The notes under the pieces: generated by a model | Database searches by the model: none | Seen by the model: only the letters and a program-made list of their open reading frames with translations | Told to the model about the DNA's origin: nothing | Position numbers and translations under genes: made by a program | NCBI RefSeq assembly: GCF_014649855.1 | Contig: NZ_BMTV01000025.1 | Location: forward strand, 65,238-129,237 | DNA: 64,000 nucleotides | Direction of reading: 5' to 3' | Origin: Streptomyces roseolus | GTDB lineage: Bacteria > Actinomycetota > Actinomycetes > Streptomycetales > Streptomycetaceae | In this document: piece by piece, positions 7,028 through 16,166 of the stretch | Layout of the letters: every line of letters begins with the position of its first letter | Numbering within the stretch: the first letter of the stretch is position 1

Positions 7028-8887
7028 GTGTCGACCGAGCTCGCCTTCCTCCGCGTCGACGGACGGGTGCGGGAGGTCTCCGCGCCCGCGCTCGTGCCCC
7101 GCGTCGAGCGCGGTTCGCTCGCCGACCTTCCGTACGACAACGCCCGGCAGGAACCCGACGCCGTCGTCTTCTCCCGGAAGGACGAGGACGGGAACTGGCG
7201 GGACGTCACCGCCGGCCGCTTCGCCGCCGACGTGCACTCCGTCGCCAAGGGGCTCATCGCCCACGGGCTGCGCCCCGGCGACCGGCTCGCGCTGATGGCC
7301 CGCACCACCTACGAGTGGACGCTCGTCGACTTCGCCGCCTGGGCCGCCGGGCTCGTCACCGTCCCCCTCTACCCGACCTCCTCCGCCTTCCAGGCGCGCT
7401 GGATCCTCCAGGACTCCGGCGCCGTCGCCTGCGTCGCCGAGGACGCCGGACAGGCGCGGCTCGTCTCCGCCGAGCGCCGCCAACTGCCCGGCCTCCGCCA
7501 CCTCTGGGTCCTCGACGCGGGCGCCGTCGAACAGCTGCGGCGGGCCGGGGCGCGGGTCCCGGACGAGACGGTGACGGCCCGGCGCGGGCTCCTCACCCCG
7601 GACGCCCTCGCCACCCTCGTCTACACCTCCGGCACCACCGGCCGTCCCAAGGGCTGCGCCCTCACCCACGCCAACTTCTTCGCCGAGGTCGACAACGCGG
7701 TCAGGCTCCTCCACCCGGTCTTCGCCCCCGAGGGCGGCGAACCGCCGTCCACCCTGCTCTTCCTGCCGCTCTCGCACGTCTTCGGGCGGATGGTGGCGGT
7801 GGGCTGCGTCCGGGCACGGGTACGCGTCGGGCACGCGCCGTCCGTGGAGGGCGACGGCCTCCTCGCCGACCTGACCGGCTTCCGGCCGACGTTCCTCCTC
7901 GCGATCCCGTACGTGATGGAGAAGGTCTACGACCGGGCCCGGGCCACCGCAGAACGCTCCGGGAGGGGCGCCGCCTTCGACCGGGCCGCGCGGGCCGCCC
8001 GCCGCTTCGGGCGGACCGAGACGCCCTCGCTGTCGGTGCGGGCGGCGCGCGCCCTGTACGACCCGCTGGTCTACCGCCGGATCCGGGCGGCGCTCGGCGG
8101 ACGCGTCCGGTACGTGATCTGCGGCGGCTCGCCGCTGGGCGTCCGGCTCACGGAGTTCTTCCGGGGCGCGGGCGTCGAGGTCTTCGAGGGGTACGGCCTG
8201 ACGGAGACGACGGCCGCGTCCACCGTCACCCCGCCGCTCGCGCCCCGCACCGGCACCGTCGGGCTGCCGCTGCCCGGCACGGGGGTGCGGATCGCCGACG
8301 ACGGGGAGGTGTGGTTGCGCGGCCCCCACGTCTTCGCCGGGTACTGGGACGCGCAGCGCGGCACCGCCGTCCCCCACACCGACGGGGGCTGGTTCCCGAC
8401 CGGCGACCTCGGTGCGCTGGACGAGGACGGCTACCTCACCATCACCGGCCGCAAGAAGGACCTCCTCATCACCTCCGCGGGCAAGAACGTCGCCCCGGCC
8501 CCGCTGGAGGACTGGCTGCGCGCCCACCCGCTGGTCGCCCAGTGCATGGTCGTCGGCGACGACCGTCCGTACGTCTCCGCGCTGATCACCCTCGACCACG
8601 AGGGGCTCGCCCACTGGCGGCGGATGCGGCAGAAGGACCACCTGGCGCTGTGGGAGCTGACGCGGGACCCCGAGCTGCTGGCGGTGGTGCAGAAGGCGGT
8701 GGACGACGCCAACCGGCTCGTCTCCCGGGCCGAGTCCATCCGCGCCTTCCGCCTCCTGACCACCGAGTTCTCCGAGGCCTCGGGCCACCTCACCCCCTCG
8801 CTGAAGCTCCGGCGGCGGGCGGTGCTTCGGGACTTCGCGCGGGAAGTCGAGGAGATGTACGGGCCCGGGGGCGGGGAGTACGCGTAG
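7028..8887 (+). CDS. Long-chain fatty acid--CoA ligase (AMP-forming)
   Basis: The 619-residue enzyme activates a fatty acid as acyl-AMP and then as acyl-CoA. Visible motifs are the P-loop YTSGTTGRPKGC, the linker GYGLTETT, the GDLG aspartate motif and the ITGRKKDLLITSAGKN hinge carrying the catalytic C-terminal part. Its length and the AARRFGRTETPSL insertion fit FadD15-like long-chain ligases. The GTG at 7028 follows GAGGAG. The upstream TetR gene and operator suggest lipid-responsive control. The chain-length preference is not readable. Confidence 0.85.
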   Translation: MSTELAFLRVDGRVREVSAPALVPRVERGSLADLPYDNARQEPDAVVFSRKDEDGNWRDVTAGRFAADVHSVAKGLIAHGLRPGDRLALMARTTYEWTLVDFAAWAAGLVTVPLYPTSSAFQARWILQDSGAVACVAEDAGQARLVSAERRQLPGLRHLWVLDAGAVEQLRRAGARVPDETVTARRGLLTPDALATLVYTSGTTGRPKGCALTHANFFAEVDNAVRLLHPVFAPEGGEPPSTLLFLPLSHVFGRMVAVGCVRARVRVGHAPSVEGDGLLADLTGFRPTFLLAIPYVMEKVYDRARATAERSGRGAAFDRAARAARRFGRTETPSLSVRAARALYDPLVYRRIRAALGGRVRYVICGGSPLGVRLTEFFRGAGVEVFEGYGLTETTAASTVTPPLAPRTGTVGLPLPGTGVRIADDGEVWLRGPHVFAGYWDAQRGTAVPHTDGGWFPTGDLGALDEDGYLTITGRKKDLLITSAGKNVAPAPLEDWLRAHPLVAQCMVVGDDRPYVSALITLDHEGLAHWRRMRQKDHLALWELTRDPELLAVVQKAVDDANRLVSRAESIRAFRLLTTEFSEASGHLTPSLKLRRRAVLRDFAREVEEMYGPGGGEYA

Positions 8888-8919
8888 GGGCGCCCCGCCG
8901 GGGGCGCCCGGGATCGCGC

Positions 8920-9168
8920 TCACACCGTGAGGGGCACCTCGTGGATCTCGTCGGCCGCGTGGCCGGTCCGCTCGTGGATCCGCTGCACGGCGTCGGCGGA
9001 CGGGCCCGTCGACAGGCAGTAGACGGTGCCGGACTCGGGGTCCGCCCACGCCTGCTGGAAGTGGACCCCTTCCTCCTTCTCGATGGCGAGGTCGGCGCGG
9101 TGGGCTTCGAGGAGCTGGTCCGCCGTGATCCCGACCATGCCGCGGTGCACGTCCATGTAGGTCGCCAT
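8920..9168 (-). CDS. SCO4226-like nickel-binding protein (DUF4242)
   Basis: An 82-residue ferredoxin-like-fold protein. It closely resembles the SCO4226 family of small nickel-binding proteins (MATYMDVHRGMVG start, then VHFQQAWADPESG and the RIHERTGHAADEIHEVPL tail). Conserved histidines are present in the MDVH, VHF, IHE and EIHE segments. The start at 9168 is chosen because GGAGGT lies 9 nt upstream. The cellular role, perhaps nickel storage or buffering, is not established here. Confidence 0.8.
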   Translation of the reverse strand: MATYMDVHRGMVGITADQLLEAHRADLAIEKEEGVHFQQAWADPESGTVYCLSTGPSADAVQRIHERTGHAADEIHEVPLTV

Positions 9169-9199
9169 GGTTCTCACACCTCCTCTCCATGGTGCGCCC

Positions 9200-9862
9200 T
9201 CAGGGCCAGAGCAGCTCCTTGGCCCAGCCGGAGGGGGCGTCGGGGGTCCGGCGGTAGCGGAGGCGGAGGTGGCGGCGGCGGGCGTCGCCCTGGAAGAACT
9301 CGACCTCGGCCGGTTCGACGACGTACAGGGTCCAGGTGGGGGCGTCGGCGTCCGGCTCGGCCTCCGCGCGCGCCCACGCGGCGGCGCTCGCCTCCGCGAG
9401 GGTCTCGAGGGAGTCGAGGAGTTCGCTCTGGCGGCCGGTGAGCGCGGCGGCGAGGGCGCCGGTGGTGCGGGCGTGCAGGTCCGCGTACGCCTCCTCGCGG
9501 CTCGCGGTGGCGACGCGGCCCCTGACCCGGACCTGGCGGCCCCGGACCGGCCAGTAGAAGCCCAGCGCGGCCTCCGGGTTGGCGGCCAGCTGCCGGCCCT
9601 TCGCGCTGGTGGCGTGCGAGGCGAAGTGCCAGCCGCGGTCGTCGGCGTCGTGCAGCATCACGGTGCGGACGTCGGGGCGGGCGTCCGGGCCGGCCGTGGC
9701 GAGGGAGAGCGTGTGCGGTTCGCTCTGGCCGGCGGCGACGGCGTCGAGGAACCAGGAGTGGAAGAGGGGGAGGGGGTCGGCGGGGGCGGCGGCCGGGTCG
9801 AAGGCGGGCAGCTCGGTATCCCAGACGCGCAGCGAGCGCAGGGCGTGGTGGAAGTCGCTCAT
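9200..9862 (-). CDS. Pyridoxamine 5'-phosphate oxidase family protein (PdxH-like)
   Basis: A 220-residue FMN-binding split-barrel protein with the PdxH layout. It has a helical N-terminus, the barrel segment VRTVMLHDADDRGWHFASH, then KGRQLAANPEAALGFYWP, and a C-terminal dimerisation part with a final RLRY..W..ELLWP region. PdxH oxidises pyridoxamine or pyridoxine phosphate to PLP. The C-terminal RLxP signature of true PdxH is replaced by GWAKELLWP, so a related flavin oxidase is possible. It ends 31 bases from the nickel-binding gene on the same strand. Confidence 0.7.
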   Translation of the reverse strand: MSDFHHALRSLRVWDTELPAFDPAAAPADPLPLFHSWFLDAVAAGQSEPHTLSLATAGPDARPDVRTVMLHDADDRGWHFASHATSAKGRQLAANPEAALGFYWPVRGRQVRVRGRVATASREEAYADLHARTTGALAAALTGRQSELLDSLETLAEASAAAWARAEAEPDADAPTWTLYVVEPAEVEFFQGDARRRHLRLRYRRTPDAPSGWAKELLWP

Positions 9863-9889
9863 GGGGAGAGCCTAGGAGGGGGTGCTCAC

Positions 9890-10215
9890 GCGCGGTGGAG
9901 CCGTACACGAGGAGGACCGCCTCGGCGCGCCCCGCGGCGATCGCGTCGGCCGCGTGGGTGGCCATGACCTTTCAGGTGGCGCCGCCGACCGTGGTGGAGT
10001 CCATCCGGGTGGGGCGCAGGCCGAGGTATTCGGCGACCTCCACGGGGGCGAGCGCGCCGAGTCCGGCGGAGGCGAGGCCGTCGACGAGGGAGCGGTCGAG
10101 TCCGCTGTCGGCGAGGGCGCGCCGGGCGGCCTGGGCGTGGAGCGCGTGGGGGGTGGCCCCGTCGACCCGGCCGCAGTCGGAGAGCGCGACGCCGGCGACG
10201 GCGACCCGGCGCCGG
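9890..10215 (-). pseudogene. Thiolase / lipid-transfer-protein relic (N-terminal part)
   Basis: Read on the minus strand, this stretch encodes the first third of a SCP2-type thiolase: VAVAGVALSDCGRVDG, then HALHAQAARRALADSG, then GLGALAPVEVAEYLGLRPTR, then DSTTVGGAT. A TGA at 9972-9974 stands where the family normally has Trp. The frame then continues with VMATHAADAIAAGRAEAVLL before running into the promoter region of the PdxH-like gene. The C-terminal two thirds are absent. Such thiolases act in side-chain beta-oxidation of steroid- or terpenoid-like CoA esters. This is a deletion-truncated, nonsense-mutated pseudogene. Confidence 0.7.
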
Positions 10216-10229
10216 CCGGGACGGGCGAG

Positions 10230-10373
10230 ACGATCCCCGTGCGGGCCGAGCGGCTGACGGGGGAGGATCGGGCGGCGGCCTGGAAGGCGGCCCTCGCCCT
10301 CTGGCCGCCGTACGCCTCCTACCAGGCCCGGGTCGAGCGCGAGATCCGGCTCTTCCGGCTCACCCGCGGGTGA
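10230..10373 (+). pseudogene. Deazaflavin (F420)-dependent nitroreductase relic, C-terminal end
   Basis: The last about 47 codons of a Ddn-like F420-dependent oxidoreductase remain: VRAERLTGEDRAAAWKAA, then WPPYASYQARVEREIRLF. This is the family's typical C-terminus. Nothing upstream in this frame continues the fold; the sequence abuts the thiolase relic on the opposite strand. It looks like the product of a deletion that joined two unrelated gene ends. Confidence 0.55.
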
Positions 10374-10389
10374 CCGGGTCCGGACACGA

Positions 10390-10444
10390 CGACGCCGACG
10401 GCGGTCCCGCCCCGCGCGGGGGACGGTGACCGGCGTCGGCGTCG
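10390..10444 (-). terminator. Terminator-like hairpin after the TetR gene
   Basis: Perfect 11-bp outer arms (10390-10400 with 10434-10444) enclose a GC-rich inner stem. It lies just downstream of the minus-strand TetR stop at 10488. Confidence 0.5.
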
Positions 10445-10487
10445 ACGACAGGACGGTGAAGGAACGGGCTCCGGTACGGTTCCGGGC

Positions 10488-11135
10488 CTATCTGACCGGC
10501 TTCTTGCCGGTGATGCCCAGATGTACCAACAGCGCGAGGTTCGGCTTGAGTTCGGCCTGCTTCACGCCCCAGGTGGTGAAGCCCTTCTGGTGGCCGGCGA
10601 CCGAGGCCAGCATCGCCACCAGCGAGCCGGCCATCGCGGCCGCGCTGACCTCCTTGTCGACCTTGCCCTTGGTCTGGAGCTCCTTCACCGCGTCCGTCAG
10701 GGAGTTGGTGACCGAGTTCAGGATCTTCATGCGGATCTTGTAGAACCGCTTGTCGCCCTCCGCGGCGCCGAGGTCCACGACCCGCAGGATCGCGTCGTGC
10801 TTCCGCCAGAAGTCGAGGAAGCCGTCGACGAGTTCCTCGGAGGTCTGCCAGGCGGCCTTGCCGACCCAGGAGCGGCCGGATACCAGCTCGGTCAATCCGG
10901 CGCCCTCCTTCGCCATTTCCTCCGCGATCTCCAGGACGGCGCCTTCGACGTCCGGGAAGTACTGATAGAACGTCGCGGGTGAAGTACCCGCCTTCCGGGC
11001 CACGTCGATGACCTTGACGTCCCGGTACGGCGAGGAGCTGAGCATCTCACCGAGGCAGTCGAGCAGCTTCTGCCGCGTCGCCTGGCCGCGTCGTCCGGCC
11101 ACGCGGCCGTCGACGGTGCGTACTTGTCCTGTCAT
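10488..11135 (-). CDS. TetR-family regulator
   Basis: A 215-residue TetR regulator. The HTH spans about residues 20-65 (PYRDVKVIDVARKAGTSPATFYQYFPDVEGAVLEIAEEM), followed by a helical ligand-binding domain ending with WGVKQAELKPNLALLVHLGITG. Its start codon lies inside a near-palindrome, CTGAC-GGCAT-GACAG, close to the CTGAC-N5-GTCAG sites before the amidohydrolase and LLM genes in this window. It is therefore the best local candidate for the regulator of those sites. That link is inference. Confidence 0.85.
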   Translation of the reverse strand: MTGQVRTVDGRVAGRRGQATRQKLLDCLGEMLSSSPYRDVKVIDVARKAGTSPATFYQYFPDVEGAVLEIAEEMAKEGAGLTELVSGRSWVGKAAWQTSEELVDGFLDFWRKHDAILRVVDLGAAEGDKRFYKIRMKILNSVTNSLTDAVKELQTKGKVDKEVSAAAMAGSLVAMLASVAGHQKGFTTWGVKQAELKPNLALLVHLGITGKKPVR

Positions 11136-11143
11136 GCCGTCAG
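11129..11143. promoter_or_regulatory. Variant CTGAC-N5-GTCAG site overlapping the TetR start codon
   Basis: On the minus strand the sequence is CTGAC GGCAT GACAG, with one mismatch from perfect symmetry. The ATG of the TetR gene lies inside it. Possible autoregulatory operator. Confidence 0.35.
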
Positions 11144-11367
11144 CTTACCGAGGGGGGGTCAGCGCGCGATTCGGCCGACTGCAAATGGGGTGCACACCGT
11201 TCTCCGAGGTCGGCGGGGGTCTCCCCGGCGCGTCGCGCGACGGGATCGCGCCAGGGCCCGCCGCCGTCCCCCCCGCCGGCCCCCCGGACGCACGGCCCGG
11301 GGACGGCCCCCGCGAAGGCCCCGCCCCGGACGGCGCACACCGGAGCGCGGCCCCGCCACCGCCGCCC

Positions 11368-11373
11368 TAGCGT
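11368..11373 (+). promoter_or_regulatory. -10 box TAGCGT of a leaderless transcript
   Basis: TAGCGT ends 6 bases before the ATG at 11380, which places the transcription start on the initiation codon. No ribosome-binding site is evident. Confidence 0.5.
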
Positions 11374-11379
11374 GGGGCC

Positions 11380-12270
11380 ATGGCCGTATACACGGAAGGC
11401 ACCCCCTGCTGGGTGGACGCGCAGCTCCCCGACCTGGAGGCGGGCAAGCGCTTCTACGGCGAGCTGTTCGGCTGGACCTTCGACGACGACCGCGACGAGG
11501 CCCTCCTCGACGGCCGCAGGGTCGCCGGACTCCTCCCCAAGCGGGACGGCCGCATGCCCACCACCTGGACCGTCTACCTCGCCACCCGGGACGCCGGCAC
11601 CGTCGCCGCCCGGGTGAAGGCCGCCGGCGGGCAGATGGTCATGGAGCCGTACCCCGTCGGCCCCTTCGGCGTCCTCGCCCTGGCCGCCGACCCCGGCGGC
11701 GCCGTCCTCGGCCTGCGCCAGTCGGGAGAGGACGACGGCTTCGAAGTGATCAACGAGCCGGGCTCCTTCTGCTGGATGGAGGTGTACACCCGCCGCCCCG
11801 GCCCCGTGGACACCTTCTACGCCTCCGTCTTCGGCTGGCTGGGCCGCCAGGCCGACCCCGAGGAGGAGGGCAAGGAGGCCGGCTTCGACTACCGCGTCTG
11901 GTCCCCGCCCGGCTCCCGCCCCGGCGACGACACCGCCTTCGGTGGCCGGGCCGTCATCACCGACGCCTTCCCCGCCGAGATGCCGGGCCACGTCCTGGTC
12001 TACTTCGCCGTCCGCGACTGCGACGAGGCCTGCGCCACCACCGTCCGCCTCGGCGGCCGGGTCGCCGAACCCCCCGTCGACACCCCCTACGGCCGCATCG
12101 CCGTCCTCCACGACAACCAGGGCGCCCGCTTCGCCGTCCTCGCCGAACCCACCCCCGCCGACCCCCTCGACGCCCCCGGGGAACCGGCCGCCCTCTCCAC
12201 CGACACCACCCCCCTCGAGACCCCCGCCCCCACCGTGTCCACCCTCTCGGAGCCCACCGCCGAGCCGTGA
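11380..12270 (+). CDS. VOC family protein with two glyoxalase-like domains (possible KbpA counterpart)
   Basis: A 296-residue protein with two tandem VOC (betaalphabetabetabeta) domains. Domain one (about 1-125) starts GTPCWVDAQLPDLEAGKRFY. Domain two (about 130-255) starts GSFCWMEVYTRRPGPVDTFY. A disordered Pro/Thr-rich tail of about 40 residues follows. It resembles the Cfp30B-like group of actinobacterial VOC proteins. It lies 125 bp upstream of the afsK-like kinase gene. In S. coelicolor the gene beside afsK encodes KbpA, an AfsK-binding inhibitor, so this is a positional candidate; orthology is not verified. Translation is probably leaderless. Confidence 0.75.
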   Translation: MAVYTEGTPCWVDAQLPDLEAGKRFYGELFGWTFDDDRDEALLDGRRVAGLLPKRDGRMPTTWTVYLATRDAGTVAARVKAAGGQMVMEPYPVGPFGVLALAADPGGAVLGLRQSGEDDGFEVINEPGSFCWMEVYTRRPGPVDTFYASVFGWLGRQADPEEEGKEAGFDYRVWSPPGSRPGDDTAFGGRAVITDAFPAEMPGHVLVYFAVRDCDEACATTVRLGGRVAEPPVDTPYGRIAVLHDNQGARFAVLAEPTPADPLDAPGEPAALSTDTTPLETPAPTVSTLSEPTAEP

Positions 12271-12395
12271 GCGATCCGCTCCGCGCGACCCGTGACACCC
12301 CGATCCGCCCCCGGGTTCGCAACCGGGGCCTCGGACAGGAAGAATCAGGGCCCGGGGCCGTATCGTCGTGGCCCGTACGGGGAGGTGGCAGGCAA

Positions 12396-14768
12396 GTGGA
12401 ACAGCTGACGCAGCACGACCCGAGACGCATCGGGCCCTTCGAGGTGCTGGGCCGGCTCGGCGCGGGCGGCATGGGTCTGGTCTATCTCGCGCGTTCGGCG
12501 TCCGGCCGGCGCGTGGCGATCAAGACCGTGCGCACCGAGCTCGCGGAGGACCAGCTGTTCCGGGTGCGGTTCACCCGTGAGGTGGAGGCCGCCCGGGCGG
12601 TGTCCGGGTTCTACACGGCCGCCGTGGTGGACGCCGACCCGCGGGCCGCCGTGCCGTGGCTGGCGACCGCGTACGTCCCGGCGCCCTCGCTGGAAGAGAT
12701 AGTGAACGAGTGCGGGCCGCTCCCGGCCCAGGCCGTCCGCTGGCTCGCCGCCGGCGTCGCCGAGGCGCTGCAGTCCATCCACGGCGCCGGGCTCGTCCAC
12801 CGCGACCTCAAGCCGTCCAACGTGCTCGTCGTCGAGGACGGGCCCCGGGTGATCGACTTCGGCATCGCGTCCGGCGTCTCCAACACACGGCTGACGATGA
12901 CCAACGTCGCCGTGGGCACCCCCGCCTACATGTCGCCCGAGCAGGCCCGCGACTCGCGCAGCGTCACCGGCGCCAGCGACGTCTTCTCGCTCGGCTCCAT
13001 GCTCGTCTTCGCGGCGACCGGGCACGCCCCCTTCCACGGCGCCAACCCGGTCGAGACCGTCTTCATGCTGCTGCGCGAGGGCCCCGACCTGGAGGGCCTG
13101 CCGGACGAGCTGCGGCCGCTCATCGACGCGTGCATGCAGATGGACGTGGCCCAGCGGCCCACCCCGGCCGACCTCCAGGCCATGCTCGCCCCGCATCTCT
13201 TCGGTCCGGGCAGCGACGACAGCGGCACCGCCTCCGCGTGGCTGCCCGAGTCCGCCGTCACCATGATCGAGACCCGGCGCGGCGGGCGCCCGGCCCCGTC
13301 GCCGCCGGTCTCCCCGCCGCCGATGCCGCCGCGCCCGCCCGTCCCGTACGAGGGCGGCGACCCGCGCGCGCCCGAGCCGGCCCCCGCGGGCGGCCGGCAC
13401 GCGGGGCCCGCGGCGGAGTCCGGCGGTCCGGTGCGGCTCGGCGGCGCCACCGTGCCGATCGGGCCCGGTCCCCGCGTCGCCGACACCCGGGCGGCGCTCC
13501 GCCTCGGCCAGGCCGCCGACCCGCACGCCACCGGCTGGGTCCGGCCGCCCGGCGGCGAGGCCGCGCCGGCCTCCGCGCCCGTGCCCGTGCCCCCGCAGGC
13601 GGCGCAGCCCGAGCAGGGGCCCGGGCCCTGGCGGCCGTGGCGCTTCCGCATGTCGAACGACGTGTGGGGGACGCCGGTCGTCGACGGCGACCTGCTGTAC
13701 GTGACCTCCTTCGAGGTGCACGCCCTGGACACCGGCTCGGGCCGGCGCCAGTTCAAGACGAGGGACGTCGCCTGGTCGATGGCGGTGGCCCAGGGCCGCA
13801 TCCACGCCTCCGACGGCCCGACGCTGTACGCGCTCGACGCCACCGACGGCAGCGAGCGCTGGCGGCTGCGCACCGACGCCTGGGTGTACTCCCTCAAGGT
13901 CGACCGGGGGACCGTCGTCACCGGTACCCGGGGCGGCGGCGCGCAGGGCTGGGAGGCGTCCAACGGCGCCAAGCTGTGGGAGGTCACCGGCTGCCAGACG
14001 GACTTCGAGACCCCCGAGGCCGGCCCGGCGATCCACGGCGACACCGTGTACGTGTGGCAGGACGCCCGGCTGAAGGCCCTCGACGCCCGGACGGGCGTCG
14101 AGCGCTGGTCGTACCCGATCGGCGACGCCGCCTCCTGCGGGCACGTGCCGGTCCGGGTCGCCCCGGCCGAGGACGGCTGGGTGTACGTCTCCGCCGGCAC
14201 CCGCGTCCTGTCGATCGACATCGCCGCCGGGCACGTCCGCTGGCACTTCGAGGCGCCCGCCGTCTTCCTCTCCCCGCCCGCGTTCGCGCCCGGCCCGGCC
14301 GTCACCGGCGGCGGCGTCTACCTCGCCGACCACCTCGGCACGGTGTACGCCCTCGACGCCACCACCGGCCAGGACCGCTGGCGGATCGCGACCGAGCAGC
14401 GCCAGTCGTCCGAGCCGGTGCTCGTCGCGGACGGCAACGTGCACGTGGGCAGCGGCAGCGCGCTCTACACCCTGGACGCGGTCACCGGCACCCCCCGGTG
14501 GCGGTTCGCGGCCGGCGCCGAGCTGGTGGGCACGCCGGTCGTCGCCGACGGCCGGGTGCACTTCGGCTCCGCCGACCACGTCCTCTACACCCTGGACGCG
14601 ACCGGCGGGCAGCTCCGCTGGAAGCTCGCCACCGGCGGCGAGATCACCGGCTCGCCGGTGGCGAAGGGCGGGGTCGTGTACGCGTGCAGCAAGGACCGCT
14701 GCGTGTACGCGCTCGACGCGGCGAAGGGCACGGCGACGGCGGGCCGGGGCGCGGCGGCGGCCCGCTAG
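12396..14768 (+). CDS. afsK: Serine/threonine protein kinase AfsK with C-terminal PQQ-type propeller
   Basis: The 790-residue protein has an N-terminal Hanks-type kinase domain (about 12-270) with all key residues: glycine loop GAGGMG (22-27), Lys43, HRDLKPSN (135-142), DFG (154-156), and Thr167 and Thr169 in the activation loop. A Pro-rich linker (about 290-420) leads to PQQ-type beta-propeller repeats of the form LYALDATDGSERW, about seven of them, to the C-terminus. No transmembrane helix is present. This architecture and the nearby afsS and afsR match AfsK, which phosphorylates AfsR and affects secondary metabolism and polar growth. GGAGG lies 9 nt before the GTG. Confidence 0.9.
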   Translation: MEQLTQHDPRRIGPFEVLGRLGAGGMGLVYLARSASGRRVAIKTVRTELAEDQLFRVRFTREVEAARAVSGFYTAAVVDADPRAAVPWLATAYVPAPSLEEIVNECGPLPAQAVRWLAAGVAEALQSIHGAGLVHRDLKPSNVLVVEDGPRVIDFGIASGVSNTRLTMTNVAVGTPAYMSPEQARDSRSVTGASDVFSLGSMLVFAATGHAPFHGANPVETVFMLLREGPDLEGLPDELRPLIDACMQMDVAQRPTPADLQAMLAPHLFGPGSDDSGTASAWLPESAVTMIETRRGGRPAPSPPVSPPPMPPRPPVPYEGGDPRAPEPAPAGGRHAGPAAESGGPVRLGGATVPIGPGPRVADTRAALRLGQAADPHATGWVRPPGGEAAPASAPVPVPPQAAQPEQGPGPWRPWRFRMSNDVWGTPVVDGDLLYVTSFEVHALDTGSGRRQFKTRDVAWSMAVAQGRIHASDGPTLYALDATDGSERWRLRTDAWVYSLKVDRGTVVTGTRGGGAQGWEASNGAKLWEVTGCQTDFETPEAGPAIHGDTVYVWQDARLKALDARTGVERWSYPIGDAASCGHVPVRVAPAEDGWVYVSAGTRVLSIDIAAGHVRWHFEAPAVFLSPPAFAPGPAVTGGGVYLADHLGTVYALDATTGQDRWRIATEQRQSSEPVLVADGNVHVGSGSALYTLDAVTGTPRWRFAAGAELVGTPVVADGRVHFGSADHVLYTLDATGGQLRWKLATGGEITGSPVAKGGVVYACSKDRCVYALDAAKGTATAGRGAAAAR

Positions 14769-15409
14769 GCGTTCGGGTCGCGGCCCCTCTGGTCGCGGTC
14801 CCCCGGGTCGCGCGGCGGTTCCGCGGGGACGTCGAAGCGGCCGGGGGCGGCGTAGGGCATGGACCGGGTCTCGGTGTCGTACGGGTTCCCGGTTCCGTGG
14901 TCCGTCGTCCCGTGCCCCGTGCCGTACGGCTCCGGTGGCGGGCCCTCGTCGGGCGTCGGGTGCGGCCGGCCGGCGGCGGGCTCCAGGCGGTGGCGCCGCG
15001 GGCGGCCCGCCATGACGAGCGCGCCGAGCAGGAGCAGCAGTCCGCCGCCGAGGGCGTTCGCGACGCCGTCGCCGAGGCCGCGGCCGTCCCCGGAGACCAC
15101 CAGGCTGCCCTCGGCCTGCCCGACCCGCACCATCCACAGGACCGTGAAGCCGAGGACGATCACTCCGGCGACCGCGACGAGCAGCCGCGAGCGCAGCACC
15201 ACCCCGAGCAGGGTGACGAGGGCGGCGACGGCGAACGGCAGCAGGATCGAGCCGATCACCCCGCCGCCGGAGCCGGTGATGCCGGTGAAGAGGTCCCCGA
15301 TCCGGTAGTCGCTGCCGTGACGGCCGTCGTACCAGGCACGGAAGGGGCTCCAGACGGCGGCCGTCGCTCCGACGAGGGCCAGGACCGAGCCGACGACGTT
15401 GCGGATCAT
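14765..15409 (-). CDS. Membrane protein of unknown function
   Basis: A 214-residue protein with about four transmembrane helices in residues 1-135 (first helix NVVGSVLALVGATAAVW). A proline-, glycine- and charge-rich cytoplasmic tail of about 75 residues follows. I do not recognise a family; similar proteins are common in Streptomyces. Its stop codon overlaps the afsK stop by 4 bases in convergent orientation. Confidence 0.7.
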   Translation of the reverse strand: MIRNVVGSVLALVGATAAVWSPFRAWYDGRHGSDYRIGDLFTGITGSGGGVIGSILLPFAVAALVTLLGVVLRSRLLVAVAGVIVLGFTVLWMVRVGQAEGSLVVSGDGRGLGDGVANALGGGLLLLLGALVMAGRPRRHRLEPAAGRPHPTPDEGPPPEPYGTGHGTTDHGTGNPYDTETRSMPYAAPGRFDVPAEPPRDPGDRDQRGRDPNA

Positions 15410-15551
15410 CGATCGGCCTCCTCGGGCTGTGCGGTCCTGCTCTCCCGTTTCCGACGCTACGCCCGGTGCCGGGGGCCCGCCAGGCGGGATCCCGGTGCCC
15501 CGTTAGGGTGTGGCGCGCACATGACGGACGGACGACGGGGAGACGGTGACG

Positions 15552-16166
15552 GTGGTACGGACCCGGCTGAAGATGGCGGCCACGCTGACGGTGGTGGTGC
15601 TGGCGCTGACCGGCTTCCAGACGAGCAGCAGCGGCGGCGGCAAGGGCGGTAGCGGCAAGAGCAAGAGCAGCGGCGGGGGCGGCGGCTGCTCCAGCGACAA
15701 GAAGGACAACGACGACTACAGCGGGTCCGGGTCGAGCGGCAGCGGCCACGACGACAGCGGCAGTGGCAGCGGCAGCGGCAGCGAGTACACGGCCGAGCCG
15801 ACGGCGACGGCCACGTACGGCCCGGGTGTCGACGTGCTCGTCGTCGACTGCGTGAAGCCCGAGCAGAAGAAGCGCAAGGGCAAGCCCGCCCGCAAGGCGG
15901 ACACCACGGCGACGCTCCGGATCGTCAACGAGGGGCTGTACAGCACCACCGACAGCTACCGGGTGACGCTGGAGTTCCGCGACGCCTCGGGTCTCGCGGT
16001 CGACAGGGCGGTGACGACGGTGACCGTGGGGGCCGGGGAGCGGAAGGACTTCGACGTGAGGATGACGAAGCCCAAGCTCGTCGGCAAGGTCAGGAAGTGC
16101 GTGGTCGCCGAGGCCACCGAGGTCGTCGTCCCTACCGCGTCCGGTACCCCGTCGCCCGCCTCCTGA
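15552..16166 (+). CDS. Secreted Gly/Ser-rich protein
   Basis: A protein of about 204 residues with a Sec-type signal (MAATLTVVVLALTGF). A low-complexity Gly/Ser/Asp stretch (about 25-85) follows, then a beta-rich C-terminal domain (about 90-195, including TLRIVNEGLYSTTDSYRVTL) like extracellular CARDB folds. Two cysteines (VVDCVKP and KCVVAE) may pair. The GTG at 15552 is chosen because GGGGAG lies 9 nt upstream; the GTG at 15546 would leave only 3 nt. The function is unknown. Confidence 0.65.
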   Translation: MVRTRLKMAATLTVVVLALTGFQTSSSGGGKGGSGKSKSSGGGGGCSSDKKDNDDYSGSGSSGSGHDDSGSGSGSGSEYTAEPTATATYGPGVDVLVVDCVKPEQKKRKGKPARKADTTATLRIVNEGLYSTTDSYRVTLEFRDASGLAVDRAVTTVTVGAGERKDFDVRMTKPKLVGKVRKCVVAEATEVVVPTASGTPSPAS

